This document shows positions 34,025 through 43,193 of a stretch of 64,000 bases of DNA, in pieces. The stretch spans positions 2,976,001-3,040,000 of the forward strand of contig OZ241897.1 in assembly GCA_965203535.1 (NCBI GenBank). The letters are read 5' to 3'. A program made the translations under genes and the position numbers. The notes under the pieces were generated by a model, which saw only the letters and a program-made list of their open reading frames with translations, searched no databases and had not been told where the DNA came from. How positions within the stretch are numbered: the stretch's first letter is position 1; every line of letters begins with the position of its first letter. The stretch comes from JAJDTT01 sp022827025 (GTDB taxonomy: Bacteria; Acidobacteriota; UBA6911; RPQK01; JAJDTT01).

Positions 34025-35965
34025 TTATTCTACCGGGTTGTGGATGAGGTGGATTCCCTCCGAAAGGGTGCCGGCGAGAAGCTCTCCCGAAGTGGACAAA
34101 TGCAAGGTCGTGATACGAGGACGGGAGTTGCCTCGATCGAAAGTGCGCCAGCTTTCGCCTCCGTCAGGACTGGCGTAAAGGTGTCCCAGCAGGGAGTCGC
34201 TGGCGAAGACTCGCAGGTTCGGCGCGCGTGCGCCGACCGAGAGGGCGGAGACGTCCAAAGGCTGAACTCCACCCGCCCGTACCCATTCGTCTCCATTCTC
34301 GTCGCTGACGAAGACGCCTTTGCTCGTCCCGCAAAACAGCCGCGTTGCAGACCGGCCGACGATATTCACACGGACCGCCGGCAGTCCGGGGGGCGGAAGC
34401 AGCCAGGTTTCTCCGCCGTCGCGCGAGAGAAACAGGCCGGAGTCGGTCCCGGCGAACAGCGTCTCCGTCGGGAAGTCGTACAGCAGGGTCTGCACTCCGC
34501 CGACATCGTCTGCAATCTCCTTCTTTTCCAGCGCTTCGGTCTCCAGGTCCAAATGGAAGATCCCCTGGGTCGTGGCCAGGAAGAGGCCCGTCTCCTTCCG
34601 GTTCGAAAACGACAGGTCGAGGACGGGCAGCTTGGAGACCTCCCCGACCGGCTGCCACGGGGTCTCTTCGGGAACCCCCACGAACAGGCCTGTCCCCGTT
34701 CCCAGGAACACCTTGGAGGAGAGGCGCGAGGGACGGATCGCCCGGATCGAGTCCGCGCTTCCCTCCAGGCCGTCGTTGAACGCGCTCCACTTCCAACTTC
34801 TTCCCTTCAGCGTGAAGAATCCGCCGAAATCGCGATCCAGGACGACGCTGGCGTAATACACGTGGGCCCGGCGCGGATCGGGCTCCAGAGCGCCGATCTG
34901 GCGGTGGACGAAGCCCCGGTTGGATGGGGAGAAGGTGGCGCCCCCGTCGTTCGAGCGGAGGATGCCGGCGTCGTCGGATCCCACCAGAATCACCGAAGGC
35001 CGGTGGGGATGCACGACCACGGCGTTCACCACGACCCCGGAGATCAACTGCTTCCAGGATCGGCCGGCGTCTCTGGTGACGAACAGGCCCTTGGTCGTTC
35101 CGGCGTAGAGGGTTGCCGGATCTGAGGGATCCATGTGGAGCGCACGGGTTCTCCTCGCCTCCTTGGGCAATCCGTTCTTCAACCTGGACCATTTCGCACC
35201 GCCATTGTCCGACTTGTAGATTCCGGAGCAGGCGCCGGCGTAAATGGTGTCGGGCTTGCCAGGTTCCACGACCATGGCGAACAGGTCGCTGTCATCGGCC
35301 ATCCCCTTGTGGATCGGGACCCACTTGCGTCCGAAGTCAGCGGTCTTCCACGCCAAGTGGAAAGTTCCCACGTAGAGGGTCGGCGGGTTCTGGTCATCGA
35401 AGGCCAGGGAATCGACGTTGTAGAGACTCCTGTATCCGCGGGTGATCCGGTCCCAGGTCCTGCCCCGGTCGCGGCTCAGCAGCACACCCTCCAGGATCCC
35501 GATGGCGATGATGGACGGGTCCGAAGGCGCGATGGCCATGGCCCGGATGGTGCTGTTGTAACGGCCCAGGGATATCGGTTCCCATTCCAGGCCCCCGCTC
35601 CCGGAACGGAACAGTTGTCCCCGGTCGGCTTTCAGTTCCCAGGTGGCGGCATAGATGGTGGCCGGATCCGAGGCGTCGAAGGCCATGTTGTCCACCACGA
35701 GATCCCTGCGTCCCAATCCGGGATCGATTCGAGACCATCCCAGTCCGGTGTCCCGCGAGACGTAGATCTGACCGTCGCTGGTTCCCAGGTAGTAGGTGTC
35801 GGGTTTTCCGGGATGAACGGCCAGAGAACGCACGTCTCCCCCGAAGGGGCCCAGGACGACGGAATCCGCGTTGCCCGTCAGGGACGGATCCACCATGGCC
35901 AGGGTGAACCAGAAGATGAGAAACGTCCGGCTGCGCGCCCGCCAACTACTTCCGGGATCATTCAT
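34025..35965 (-). CDS. Secreted Asp-box (BNR/YCF48-like) beta-propeller protein
   Basis: This 646-residue protein has a signal peptide (FLIFWFTLAMVDPSLTGNAD) followed by many propeller blades with Asp-box turns: VSRDTGLGWSRI, LSRDRGRTWDRI, SNDGGATF, VTRDAGRSWKQL, LSRDGGETWLLP, ASPDGGESWRTF. The alternating phrases DPATIYAAT and GKPDTYYLGT are typical of exo-acting sortilin/YCF48-like repeat proteins. It may bind polymers or scaffold envelope proteins; no enzymatic signature is seen. Its start overlaps the stop of the upstream beta-barrel gene by four bases. Confidence 0.8.
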   Translation of the reverse strand: MNDPGSSWRARSRTFLIFWFTLAMVDPSLTGNADSVVLGPFGGDVRSLAVHPGKPDTYYLGTSDGQIYVSRDTGLGWSRIDPGLGRRDLVVDNMAFDASDPATIYAATWELKADRGQLFRSGSGGLEWEPISLGRYNSTIRAMAIAPSDPSIIAIGILEGVLLSRDRGRTWDRITRGYRSLYNVDSLAFDDQNPPTLYVGTFHLAWKTADFGRKWVPIHKGMADDSDLFAMVVEPGKPDTIYAGACSGIYKSDNGGAKWSRLKNGLPKEARRTRALHMDPSDPATLYAGTTKGLFVTRDAGRSWKQLISGVVVNAVVVHPHRPSVILVGSDDAGILRSNDGGATFSPSNRGFVHRQIGALEPDPRRAHVYYASVVLDRDFGGFFTLKGRSWKWSAFNDGLEGSADSIRAIRPSRLSSKVFLGTGTGLFVGVPEETPWQPVGEVSKLPVLDLSFSNRKETGLFLATTQGIFHLDLETEALEKKEIADDVGGVQTLLYDFPTETLFAGTDSGLFLSRDGGETWLLPPPGLPAVRVNIVGRSATRLFCGTSKGVFVSDENGDEWVRAGGVQPLDVSALSVGARAPNLRVFASDSLLGHLYASPDGGESWRTFDRGNSRPRITTLHLSTSGELLAGTLSEGIHLIHNPVE

Positions 35966-37254
35966 GGTGAGTATTCTACTCCGTTCGGGATCGCGAGGAA
36001 CCTCTCATTTTTCGCTTCCACGGTCCGGTCGTCGAGCGAGTCGTGGCGGACGGAATTATTGCCGCGCCTCAATTCTCGCTCTACCCGGATTTCCACGGTA
36101 CAGGCGGAGGTGTGCTCCGAATCGCTCAGCTCCGCGGAGATGGTGTAGACGCCTTCATCCAGTCCCGTGGAGTCGAATCGGGCCGAATCCCCCTGCAGCG
36201 AGACGGTGCCCCCGCTGGCGATCCAGGCGATACTCAGAACGTCATCGTCCGGATCCATGGCGTGGACCTGTATTTTTGCCGATTCCCCTGACTTGACCGT
36301 CTGGAGGTCCGGGTGGCAGCGGATGACGGGAGGACGGTTGATCTTTCTCTGGATGACCAGTTGGGCCGTCCAACCGTGTCTTCCGGCGTCCGGCGCCCCG
36401 AGCCGGCCGGGACCCGCCTGCTTGAGGCTCAAACTGTAGCCGGCCGAGAGTTGGAACCAGCGCCGGGAGAGGAACCGCATTCCGAGGTGCAGTTCAAGAG
36501 GCGCGTCGAATCGGGAACCGCCGAAGCGGGTGCCGGCCAGCTCGGCCACGAGGACGGACTCGCGGCCCAGTGGGAAGTCCAGGCCCAGGCCGTAATCGAA
36601 CTGGTGTCCGGGGACCGATTCCGGTTCGTCGCCGGAGTAGAGGACACCTCCGTTGACCGTGAGTCTGAAGAGGGGGGAGATCTGATGCGAGAGGAGAACA
36701 TCCAGTCCCAGTCCCGGTCCCGGCGGGGTCAGTTCAGGGAAGGTGGTTGAGAATCCGCCCGAAGTGGAGACTCGTACCTTAGGCTGGAGGGCGAGTCCCG
36801 TGGGATGTCCGTGGCTGGGTGACGACAGATTCAGCTTCAATCCGGCCCACAGGTCCCCGGAAATCGGCCCCGACGGAAAGTCCGCAGGAGGGGAAAGATT
36901 CAAGCTGTTGCCGGGGACGCGGCTCTCGGTGAGGGCCCCCACCGGATTCGGGCCCAGCCACATCCGGGCTTGCCAGGAGAGGAAGCCCTCCAGGTAGTCG
37001 CGGAGTCCCATGGTGAAAGAGACGGGGAAGTGGGTGATCCGGGCTTGCCCGGTCAGCCCGGGGAGCCGGGCGTGATGAAGTCCCAGGCTGAATTCACCGG
37101 TTCGCAGGGTCTCGGGTGTAGCCAGGTTGAAGAGCCCGGTCGACCCCTTCCAACTGGGACGCAACTGTTTGATTCTGCTACGTCCGGCGGCAGCGGCCGT
37201 ATCGGGGAGCAACATCACGAACCCCAAAGCGGCCAGCATGACGGGTCTACCCAT
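35962..37254 (-). CDS. Outer-membrane beta-barrel protein with C-terminal PKD-like domain
   Basis: From ATG 37254 this encodes 430 residues with a signal peptide (MLAALGFVMLLPDTAAAAG). Residues ~30-310 alternate polar and aromatic strands typical of a porin-like barrel (GEFSLGLHHARLPGLTGQAR; ELHLGMRFLSRRWFQLSAGY). The last ~110 residues are a PKD/cadherin-like domain (RPPVIRCHPDLQTVKSGESA, AMDPDDDVLSIAWIASGG). An OmpA-like peptidoglycan domain is absent. It shares a transcript with the Asp-box protein (4-base overlap), so the two may work together at the cell surface. Confidence 0.65.
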   Translation of the reverse strand: MGRPVMLAALGFVMLLPDTAAAAGRSRIKQLRPSWKGSTGLFNLATPETLRTGEFSLGLHHARLPGLTGQARITHFPVSFTMGLRDYLEGFLSWQARMWLGPNPVGALTESRVPGNSLNLSPPADFPSGPISGDLWAGLKLNLSSPSHGHPTGLALQPKVRVSTSGGFSTTFPELTPPGPGLGLDVLLSHQISPLFRLTVNGGVLYSGDEPESVPGHQFDYGLGLDFPLGRESVLVAELAGTRFGGSRFDAPLELHLGMRFLSRRWFQLSAGYSLSLKQAGPGRLGAPDAGRHGWTAQLVIQRKINRPPVIRCHPDLQTVKSGESAKIQVHAMDPDDDVLSIAWIASGGTVSLQGDSARFDSTGLDEGVYTISAELSDSEHTSACTVEIRVERELRRGNNSVRHDSLDDRTVEAKNERFLAIPNGVEYSP

Positions 37255-37391
37255 GCCTGCAACAGTCGATCGGGACGTTCCCCTTGGCACTCGGAATTCG
37301 GTGGGGCAGCCTCCTGGTGCGCCGTCCCGCAAATACATGGGTTCGTAACGGATCGAGACTCGATTTCGAATCCCCGCAGGGGCACAGCACA

Positions 37392-37565
37392 CTAGGTTCC
37401 GGCGTCCTCCGGACCGCCGTCACCGTTGACGTTGGTGTCGTTCAAGTCGGCGTAATCGTCGAAGGGGTCGTCCTCTTCGTCATGGTCTTCAAAGTCGTCG
37501 TAGTCGTCTTCGTCCTCGAACTCGTCGTACAGATCGTCTTCCTGCGCCAGGATGCTTGCGGTCAT
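37392..37565 (-). CDS. Hyperacidic 57-residue protein
   Basis: A short gene starting ATG 37565, with GGAG nine bases upstream, and ending TAG 37392. The product begins MTASILAQEDDLYDEFEDED, continues as an almost unbroken run of Asp, Glu, Tyr and Phe to residue 40 (DYDDFEDHDEEDDPFDDYAD), then ends NDTNVNGDGGPEDAGT. More than 40 percent of residues are acidic, with regular aromatic spacing. No signal peptide. The clear ribosome site and consistent acidic composition favour a real gene. It could bind Ca or basic proteins; no family is recognised. It lies upstream of the barrel gene, same strand. Confidence 0.6.
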   Translation of the reverse strand: MTASILAQEDDLYDEFEDEDDYDDFEDHDEEDDPFDDYADLNDTNVNGDGGPEDAGT

Positions 37566-37683
37566 CGATTCCGTCTCCAGCGCGATTATCCGACGCCCGC
37601 CTGACCCAGTTCAACTACGCGTTCCGGGGATCGGCCCGGTGTGGAATCTCTCCACACCTCTTCCGTAGTAGAGTGGTTTCGAA

Positions 37684-38367
37684 GTGAGATCCTGGGGCGC
37701 GCTCTTGGAAGTGGTTGCGGTGGCTGTGGGCGGCCTGGTCCTGGCGTCGCCCGTCATCAGGCTGATGGGCTTGTCCGCCCGGGACATCTATGGAGGCGTG
37801 CCTCATCTCGTCCTCTATCTGATGTTGGAAACGTCGCTGACCCTGGGCATCATTCTTATCCTGTTGTGGGCCGGAGGACGCCGTCTCCGAGACCTGGGAT
37901 GGGCCAAACGAGGCTGGTGGAGGGAGTCGTTTGCCGGGATATCGGCCGTGCCTCTCCTCTTCGGCGCCACTTTTCTGGTGGGGTCCCTCTTCCGGATCTT
38001 TCTTCCGCAATACGTCTCCGAATCGAATCCGCTGCTGGAGATGATCCAGGACGGGACCGACCTGGGGTTGCTGCTGTTGACCAGCGTCATTGTCGGCGGC
38101 GTCAAGGAAGAGGTTCAGAGAGCCTTCATTCTGGTCCACTTCCGAAACCATCTCGGAGGCGCGGTTCCGGGATTGATCCTCTGGAGCATTTTCTTCGGAG
38201 CGGGGCATTCCTTCCAAGGCTTCGATTTCGCCGTGGCCGCGGGTGTCCTGGGATTGCTCTTCGGTCTTCTCTACCTGTGGAGAGGACATTTGGCCGCGCC
38301 CATCGTGGCTCATGCCCTTTATGACGTGGTCACCCTCCTGATCTTCTGGGGACTGCTCCGCTCCTGA
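37684..38367 (+). CDS. CPBP-family intramembrane metalloprotease (Abi/Rce1-like)
   Basis: This 227-residue protein has about seven membrane segments and the CPBP motifs in order: VGGVKEEVQRAFILVHF (EExxxR, ~140), FFGAGHSFQGF (~176) and VAHALYDVVTLL (~210). The glutamates and histidines form the metal site of Rce1-like proteases. Bacterial members act in bacteriocin immunity, peptide maturation or surface-protein processing. The start is GTG 37684. It overlaps RNase III tail-to-tail by 38 bases. Confidence 0.88.
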   Translation: MRSWGALLEVVAVAVGGLVLASPVIRLMGLSARDIYGGVPHLVLYLMLETSLTLGIILILLWAGGRRLRDLGWAKRGWWRESFAGISAVPLLFGATFLVGSLFRIFLPQYVSESNPLLEMIQDGTDLGLLLLTSVIVGGVKEEVQRAFILVHFRNHLGGAVPGLILWSIFFGAGHSFQGFDFAVAAGVLGLLFGLLYLWRGHLAAPIVAHALYDVVTLLIFWGLLRS

Positions 38368-39157
38368 TGGTGGTTTGAAGCAGATCCAACCTGTCGAGGG
38401 CCAGCCGGGCGGCCTGCTGTTCGGCCCGTTTCTTCGACGTGCCCTGGGCTCGTCCCAAGACCCGATTCAGGCCTCGCACCTCGACCAGAAAAGTCTTGGA
38501 ATGCTGCGGACCCGACTCCCGGATCACCTCGTATCTCGGTTCTCGTCCTCCCAGCACGTGCAGGCGTTCCTGGAGCTTGGACTTGTAGTTTCCCAATTCG
38601 AGTTCGTCACGGGCGTCCTGCTGCAGATGGTCTCGAAACTGGTTCAAAACGAAGGATCGGGCCGCGTCCAGGCCGCCATCCAGATAGATGGCGGCGATGA
38701 CACTTTCGAAGGCGTCAGCGAGGATGGTCTTTCGGTTTCGCCCTCCGGTCTTCTCTTCATTGGCGCTCACCCTGAGAAATTGGCCGAGCCCCAAGCGCCC
38801 GGACAGGACGGCCAACTCGGACTTGGAGACGAGAAAGGAACGGGTCTTGGACAACTCGCCTTCGGGCCGGTCCGGGTTGTCGAGGTACAGGGACTCACTG
38901 ATGATCAGTTCCAGAACGGAGTCCCCGAGAAACTCGAGAGACTCGTAGTGCTGTCCCGGTGTTCCCGCTTCGTGAGCGAAGGACCGGTGGGTGAGGGCCC
39001 GCTCCAGAACATGAATCCGGCGAAAACGATGGCCCAGGCGGCCCTGCAGACTCTTGAGATCTTTCCTGTAAAAGGCGGGCTGACGGCGGGAATGAGATCG
39101 GACCCGGGCCCGGAAGCGGGCCGACAGCCCGGACCATAAAAGAAAGATTCTTTTCAA
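38330..39157 (-). CDS. rnc: Ribonuclease III
   Basis: This 275-residue enzyme cuts double-stranded RNA in rRNA processing and regulation. The signature HYESLEFLGDSVLELIISE (~70-88) holds the catalytic E and D; a second acidic site is in ILADAFESVIAAIYLDGG (~148-165). The C-terminal dsRBD (~180-250) has NYKSKLQERLHVLGGREPRY, FLVEVRGLNRVLGRAQGTSK and KKRAEQQAARLAL. An N-terminal extension of ~30 basic residues is longer than in E. coli; a start at a later codon is possible. Confidence 0.95.
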   Translation of the reverse strand: MKRIFLLWSGLSARFRARVRSHSRRQPAFYRKDLKSLQGRLGHRFRRIHVLERALTHRSFAHEAGTPGQHYESLEFLGDSVLELIISESLYLDNPDRPEGELSKTRSFLVSKSELAVLSGRLGLGQFLRVSANEEKTGGRNRKTILADAFESVIAAIYLDGGLDAARSFVLNQFRDHLQQDARDELELGNYKSKLQERLHVLGGREPRYEVIRESGPQHSKTFLVEVRGLNRVLGRAQGTSKKRAEQQAARLALDRLDLLQTTIRSGAVPRRSGG

Positions 39158-39209
39158 GTACCGACCTGGGATGCAGTTTCGGTCCTGTCCGGAAGGGACC
39201 GAATTGGCG

Positions 39210-40205
39210 TCAAGGATTTTCTGTCTGAGGGGCCTCTCCCACGTCCGGAAGGATGAACTGCTGCATCTCCTGATTCTGGAGTTCTTGAAGCGCCGCTTCC
39301 TTGGCGGCCTTTTGCTGCATCAGGTACTCACGCTGCTGATTGATGAGTTCCTCGATGCCGTCCGTCTTCTTGTGAACGAAGGTGTAGAGTTGATCGAGTT
39401 GCTCCCGTGCGATCTCAGCCGTCATTCCGCCGGTGGCTGTCGCGCGGGCATAGGCTTCAAGGGCCTTCTCCGCATTCCGCTGTCCGAGGTACGCCCGCCC
39501 CATGCGCAGATAGGCTCGATCGTGGTCCGGTTCCAATTCGACCACCTTGGAGAAATGTTCGACGCAACTGTTCAGGTGCTGGGCCTTGGTCGAGCCGCTT
39601 TTCATGGACTGGTGCAGGTTCGCCAGTCCCAGGGCGTAGTAGCCGTCCGCCTCCAGGCGCTCTTTCTGGCGAGTCCATTCCACCAGGCTCATCTGTCCGG
39701 GCTGTTCGGCCGCCGCGGCGCCATCCAGGCCCTGTTGAGCCCTGGACAAGGCCTTCTGCACCTCGCCCCTTTCGGCGTATCCCACGGCCAGCTCGATCAG
39801 CAGGACGTAACTGGAGGGTAGTTCCGCGATCGCCTTCTCGCCGTGATCCACGAACTTCTCGTACTCGTTCTGCTGTTGGAAGTAGAGAGCCAAAAGCTGG
39901 TGGGCCAGCGGCGTCAGACCACTCTTCGGATAAAAACCCAGGAAGTCCATGGCCAGTTCGGCCTTTTGCTGCAGGTCTTCGGTCTGATCGATCGCCGTCC
40001 AGGCATCGAACTCCTCCTTGGTCTGGGCCTGCCCCACGACCCTGACGGGTTCGGGCGGAGCCACCAGGGGTTCGTCTTCGTCCAAAAGGAACCCTTCGTC
40101 CTGCTGTCCCGTCTTCTGGTCCTGCTGTCCCGGGTTCTGAGCGGCGGCCCGGTCCCAGGTGGAAGACAGACACAGGAGAGCGATTGTGGCGAGTACCTGT
40201 TTCAT
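39210..40205 (-). CDS. Secreted/periplasmic TPR protein
   Basis: From ATG 40205 this encodes 331 residues with a signal peptide (MKQVLATIALLCLSSTWDRA, cleavage near AAAQ). Several TPR units follow: GFYPKSGLTPLAHQLLALYF, VGYAERGEVQKALSRAQQGL, NSCVEHFSKVVELEPDHDRA, YLRMGRAYLGQRNAEKALEA. A Gln-rich coiled coil closes it (EELINQQREYLMQQKAAKEA). TPR domains bind other proteins; the partner is unknown. Another secreted TPR protein follows upstream. Confidence 0.75.
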   Translation of the reverse strand: MKQVLATIALLCLSSTWDRAAAQNPGQQDQKTGQQDEGFLLDEDEPLVAPPEPVRVVGQAQTKEEFDAWTAIDQTEDLQQKAELAMDFLGFYPKSGLTPLAHQLLALYFQQQNEYEKFVDHGEKAIAELPSSYVLLIELAVGYAERGEVQKALSRAQQGLDGAAAAEQPGQMSLVEWTRQKERLEADGYYALGLANLHQSMKSGSTKAQHLNSCVEHFSKVVELEPDHDRAYLRMGRAYLGQRNAEKALEAYARATATGGMTAEIAREQLDQLYTFVHKKTDGIEELINQQREYLMQQKAAKEAALQELQNQEMQQFILPDVGEAPQTENP

Positions 40206-40338
40206 TCTTTTTCTCCGAAATCCCATGAAAAGAAGGCCGCCCCGATCAGGAGGCCGGACAGTCATTGTGGCACAAAAGGTCAACGAATTCACGGAAGGGG
40301 AAGTGCAGGGGGGGACCCTTTGTGGGTGCCCTCTCGGC

Positions 40339-41907
40339 TCACTCTTCCGGTTCTTCCGGCCCCAGGGCTTCGATCAGTTCGGCGGCTTCTTTCCTGGCCC
40401 CCTTCAGATCTCCCTCCAGGGTCAGGACTTGCCGAAAGCGCTTCCGGGCCTCGGCCATGGACCCCTGGGAGGCCAGGATGCGGCCCATGCGGACAAGGGA
40501 CAAGCCTCGGATCCACGCGGGGGCATTCGAATCGGAGACTCTCTCGTAGTACACGGACGCCCGCTGCAGGTCTCCCGTCTGAGCCGAGACCTGAGCCATG
40601 TAGAAGAGCCCGCTGGTGTTGCCCGGATCTTCCCGAAGGAGCTCGTCCAGGCGCTGCTCCGCCTCTTGAAACTGCTTCTCAGCCATCAGTTTCCCGGCCT
40701 CGTTGAGGAGCGATATGATGCGGTTTTTGTGTTCCACCCTCTGCCGTTCGCGTTCCTGGGCTTCCTGCAGCTTCCTGTCTTCTTCAGCGAGCGATTCCTC
40801 CATGACTTCGATGGCCGATTCCGCCTCCTTCAGGCTGTCCTCATCCAGGTCTTGGAGGAGCAGCTCGGCGTAGGCCGGAAAAGAAAGCAACCCGCTGCGC
40901 TCATATTCGATCAACTGCCGGTAAAAGGAGGGAAGGGCGACCAGGCCCTCTCGAAAGAACTCCACGATCTCCCGTTTGGGATCGTCGGGCGGATGCATCC
41001 TCAGGATCAGGCTTTCGATCATGGACTCGGCCAGGACGAGCAGAATCCGGTCCCGGTATTCGGGCTTCAGCCGGGGCTGCTTGTTGGCCAGCCGCAGGAG
41101 GTTCGAGTCCTCGTCCATCCGGGCCACGTACTTCTCGATCAGAGGATCGATGAGGACGTGGAGGTACTCGTGCTGGAGGGCGACGTAGTTCTCCGAGGGG
41201 TCGTCCGCGGGCCCGACGATGACGTAGTAGATCCGCTCCAGGTTCCGCGCATTCACGGTGTCCTTGGCGTTGAGGAGGTCCGGAATGAAGATGATGGTCC
41301 GATCCAGGACTCTCCGGGGACCGATGCGGAAGTAGCGGAGCGTCTGATGGATCAATTTCTCGAGCACGGGACGGTAACGTTCCACTTCAAGTTCATAGCG
41401 CTTGAGGTGGCCGGACCACAGCGCGGCGATGCCGGCCGGTTCGTAGAGTTCCCGCACCAGATCGGCAAAGCCTCGCAAGGGAACGATGTCCGCCGGCAGG
41501 TGGTCGGTCTCCTCGGGGAAGGTCAGTTCCGGGACGTCCGACAGGAGAAGCGCGAGGGAGATGTAGTCGGCGCTCTCCCGGCCCTCGTCCCGGTATCGGC
41601 GGTGGGATTCGTAGTACGTCTCCAGGCGAAGAACCAGATCGGGGTCGAGACCCTCCAGGTGTTGCCGGACGGCCTGCCGCTCCGTCGAGAGGGTTTTTCC
41701 GGATCTCTCGTAGTCGAATCCGGCGGCGTTGAGCGCGGCCATGACGGCGAACACGCGGGCGTCGTTCTTGAACGTGATGTTGACCAGATCTTCCAGTTCG
41801 GGCTGCGAATTCCCAGGTGCCGGCTGCGGATCCTCCGCAGGGGTCTCCTCACCCCGGACCGGCGCCGAAAACAGCAGATACAAAGCGAAGAATCCGATTG
41901 CTCTCAT
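40339..41907 (-). CDS. Secreted TPR protein with long helical N-domain
   Basis: From ATG 41907 this encodes 522 residues with a signal peptide (FFALYLLFSAPVRGEE). Residues ~30-350 are a mostly helical domain with LQHEYLHVLIDPLIEKYVAR, where HEYLHVL resembles the HExxH zinc site of metallopeptidases but reads H-E-Y-L-H. It is followed by a charged coiled coil (ESLAEEDRKLQEAQERERQR) and TPRs (EAEQRLDELLREDPGNTSGL, YMAQVSAQTGDLQRASVYYE). A metal-binding peptidase-like role is plausible because HEYLH fits HExxH, with the third ligand uncertain. Confidence 0.65.
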   Translation of the reverse strand: MRAIGFFALYLLFSAPVRGEETPAEDPQPAPGNSQPELEDLVNITFKNDARVFAVMAALNAAGFDYERSGKTLSTERQAVRQHLEGLDPDLVLRLETYYESHRRYRDEGRESADYISLALLLSDVPELTFPEETDHLPADIVPLRGFADLVRELYEPAGIAALWSGHLKRYELEVERYRPVLEKLIHQTLRYFRIGPRRVLDRTIIFIPDLLNAKDTVNARNLERIYYVIVGPADDPSENYVALQHEYLHVLIDPLIEKYVARMDEDSNLLRLANKQPRLKPEYRDRILLVLAESMIESLILRMHPPDDPKREIVEFFREGLVALPSFYRQLIEYERSGLLSFPAYAELLLQDLDEDSLKEAESAIEVMEESLAEEDRKLQEAQERERQRVEHKNRIISLLNEAGKLMAEKQFQEAEQRLDELLREDPGNTSGLFYMAQVSAQTGDLQRASVYYERVSDSNAPAWIRGLSLVRMGRILASQGSMAEARKRFRQVLTLEGDLKGARKEAAELIEALGPEEPEE

Positions 41908-41967
41908 GGTGCGCCGACCATCGTAATGCACAGCCCGGCGCAGGGGCACCCCCCTTGTGGGTTCAAA

Positions 41968-41983
41968 GTCTTGATATCAAGAC
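41968..41983. other. 16-base perfect palindrome
   Basis: GTCTTGATATCAAGAC, a perfect A/T-centred inverted repeat, lies between thiL (ending at 42016) and the TPR gene (starting at 41907), both leftward. It follows a G/C hairpin remnant (GGGGCACCCCCCTTGTGGG). It could be an operator for the TPR gene or part of a repeat; there is no T-run, so a terminator is unlikely. Confidence 0.4.
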
Positions 41984-42015
41984 AGCGAGGAACGAGAAGC
42001 CGGAGGCAGGAGGTG

Positions 42016-43014
42016 TCAACGCTGGCGGCCGAAGTGGTCGAAGCCGTCGACCTGATCCGCCCGGAGGACTTCGTCCGCGTCCGGCTGGCGGAGGGATCCG
42101 ATTCGCCGCCACTCGGGCAGGTGCGCCGGATACCCGGTTCGGAGGCGTTCCAGCCGGTCGCCGGGAATAGCGGCCAGCAGAGCGTAGTCCTCTCCTCCGG
42201 TCAGCGCGGCCTCTTCGGAGATGTGGGCGGCCAACCCGGGGTCAAGCCGGATCCGGGAACCAGGCTCGAAGCGTAGACGGCTGTCCCCGGACAGGCGTTG
42301 GAGGTCGATGCGCAATCCGTCGCTCACGTCGATCATGGCGCTGGCAAAGCCGTTGCGGCGAAGCCAGTCTCCCGCCTGGATCTGCGGGGTGGGAAGAAAA
42401 TGGGCTTTCAGGCAGCGCCACCGGAGGGAATCGCCGGCCCAGGCGGCCAGGTCCTTCTCCGTCCGGATGGCCGCCAGTTCCGTCGGATCCTCGCGCTTCA
42501 GGAGATTCAATCCGGCCGCGGAGAGGCCCACGTCCCCCACCAGAACGACGGCGTCGCCCTCGGAGGCCGTGGACCGGTACACGGGTTCTCCCGTTTCCAG
42601 GTGCCCCCAGATGGTGACCCCGACGTGGACGGAGGATCCCCCGGAAAGGTCTCCCCCCACCAGGGGCGCCTTCCATCGGCGGACTTCCTCCAAAAAGCCG
42701 TCCATGAAAGAGCGGAAGAAACCGCCGGTCAGATCGGGCGGAAGAGTCAGTGTCAGGAGGCATGCCGCCGGGATGGCTCCCATGGCGGCCAGGTCGCTCA
42801 GATTGACCAGCAGCGCCTTGCGCCCCAGGAAGTAGGGGTGCATCCACCGCCGCCGGAAGTGGACGCCTTCCACCAGGACGTCGGTGCTCACCACCAGCCG
42901 GGATTGCTGCGTGGGATCCAGGACGGCGCAATCGTCTCCCACTCCCTTGAGGACAAAGGGGGACTCGTCCTGTTTCTGATTCCGGATCCAACGGATCAAC
43001 TCAGATTCGGTCAT
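42016..43014 (-). CDS. thiL: Thiamine-monophosphate kinase
   Basis: This 332-residue PurM-fold kinase makes thiamine diphosphate from thiamine phosphate and ATP. The motifs are KGVGDDCAVLDP (~23), STDVLVEGVHFRRRW (~43), NLSDLAAMGAIPAACLLTL (~72), LVGGDLSGGSSVHVGVTIWG (~118), ASAMIDVSDGLRIDLQRLSG (~220) and EAALTGGEDYALLAAIP (~272). All conserved Asp residues are present. It is divergent from the nucleosidase-like gene with 179 bases between starts. No other thi gene is in the window. Confidence 0.95.
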   Translation of the reverse strand: MTESELIRWIRNQKQDESPFVLKGVGDDCAVLDPTQQSRLVVSTDVLVEGVHFRRRWMHPYFLGRKALLVNLSDLAAMGAIPAACLLTLTLPPDLTGGFFRSFMDGFLEEVRRWKAPLVGGDLSGGSSVHVGVTIWGHLETGEPVYRSTASEGDAVVLVGDVGLSAAGLNLLKREDPTELAAIRTEKDLAAWAGDSLRWRCLKAHFLPTPQIQAGDWLRRNGFASAMIDVSDGLRIDLQRLSGDSRLRFEPGSRIRLDPGLAAHISEEAALTGGEDYALLAAIPGDRLERLRTGYPAHLPEWRRIGSLRQPDADEVLRADQVDGFDHFGRQR

Positions 43015-43193
43015 CGTTCCAAACCACAGTTTCTTGCCGTCCCAGAAGGTGGAGTCGGGAATATATTAGTTCTTTTGTCTTGCGGCCGACTCGCTCCCTT
43101 CGAACCAGGAATGTAGCTGTTCTGAAAGCGGGCGGCGGCATGGGGAGAATCGCACGCGTTGTATGCGCTCGATACCGAAGTCAAAATGACGAC

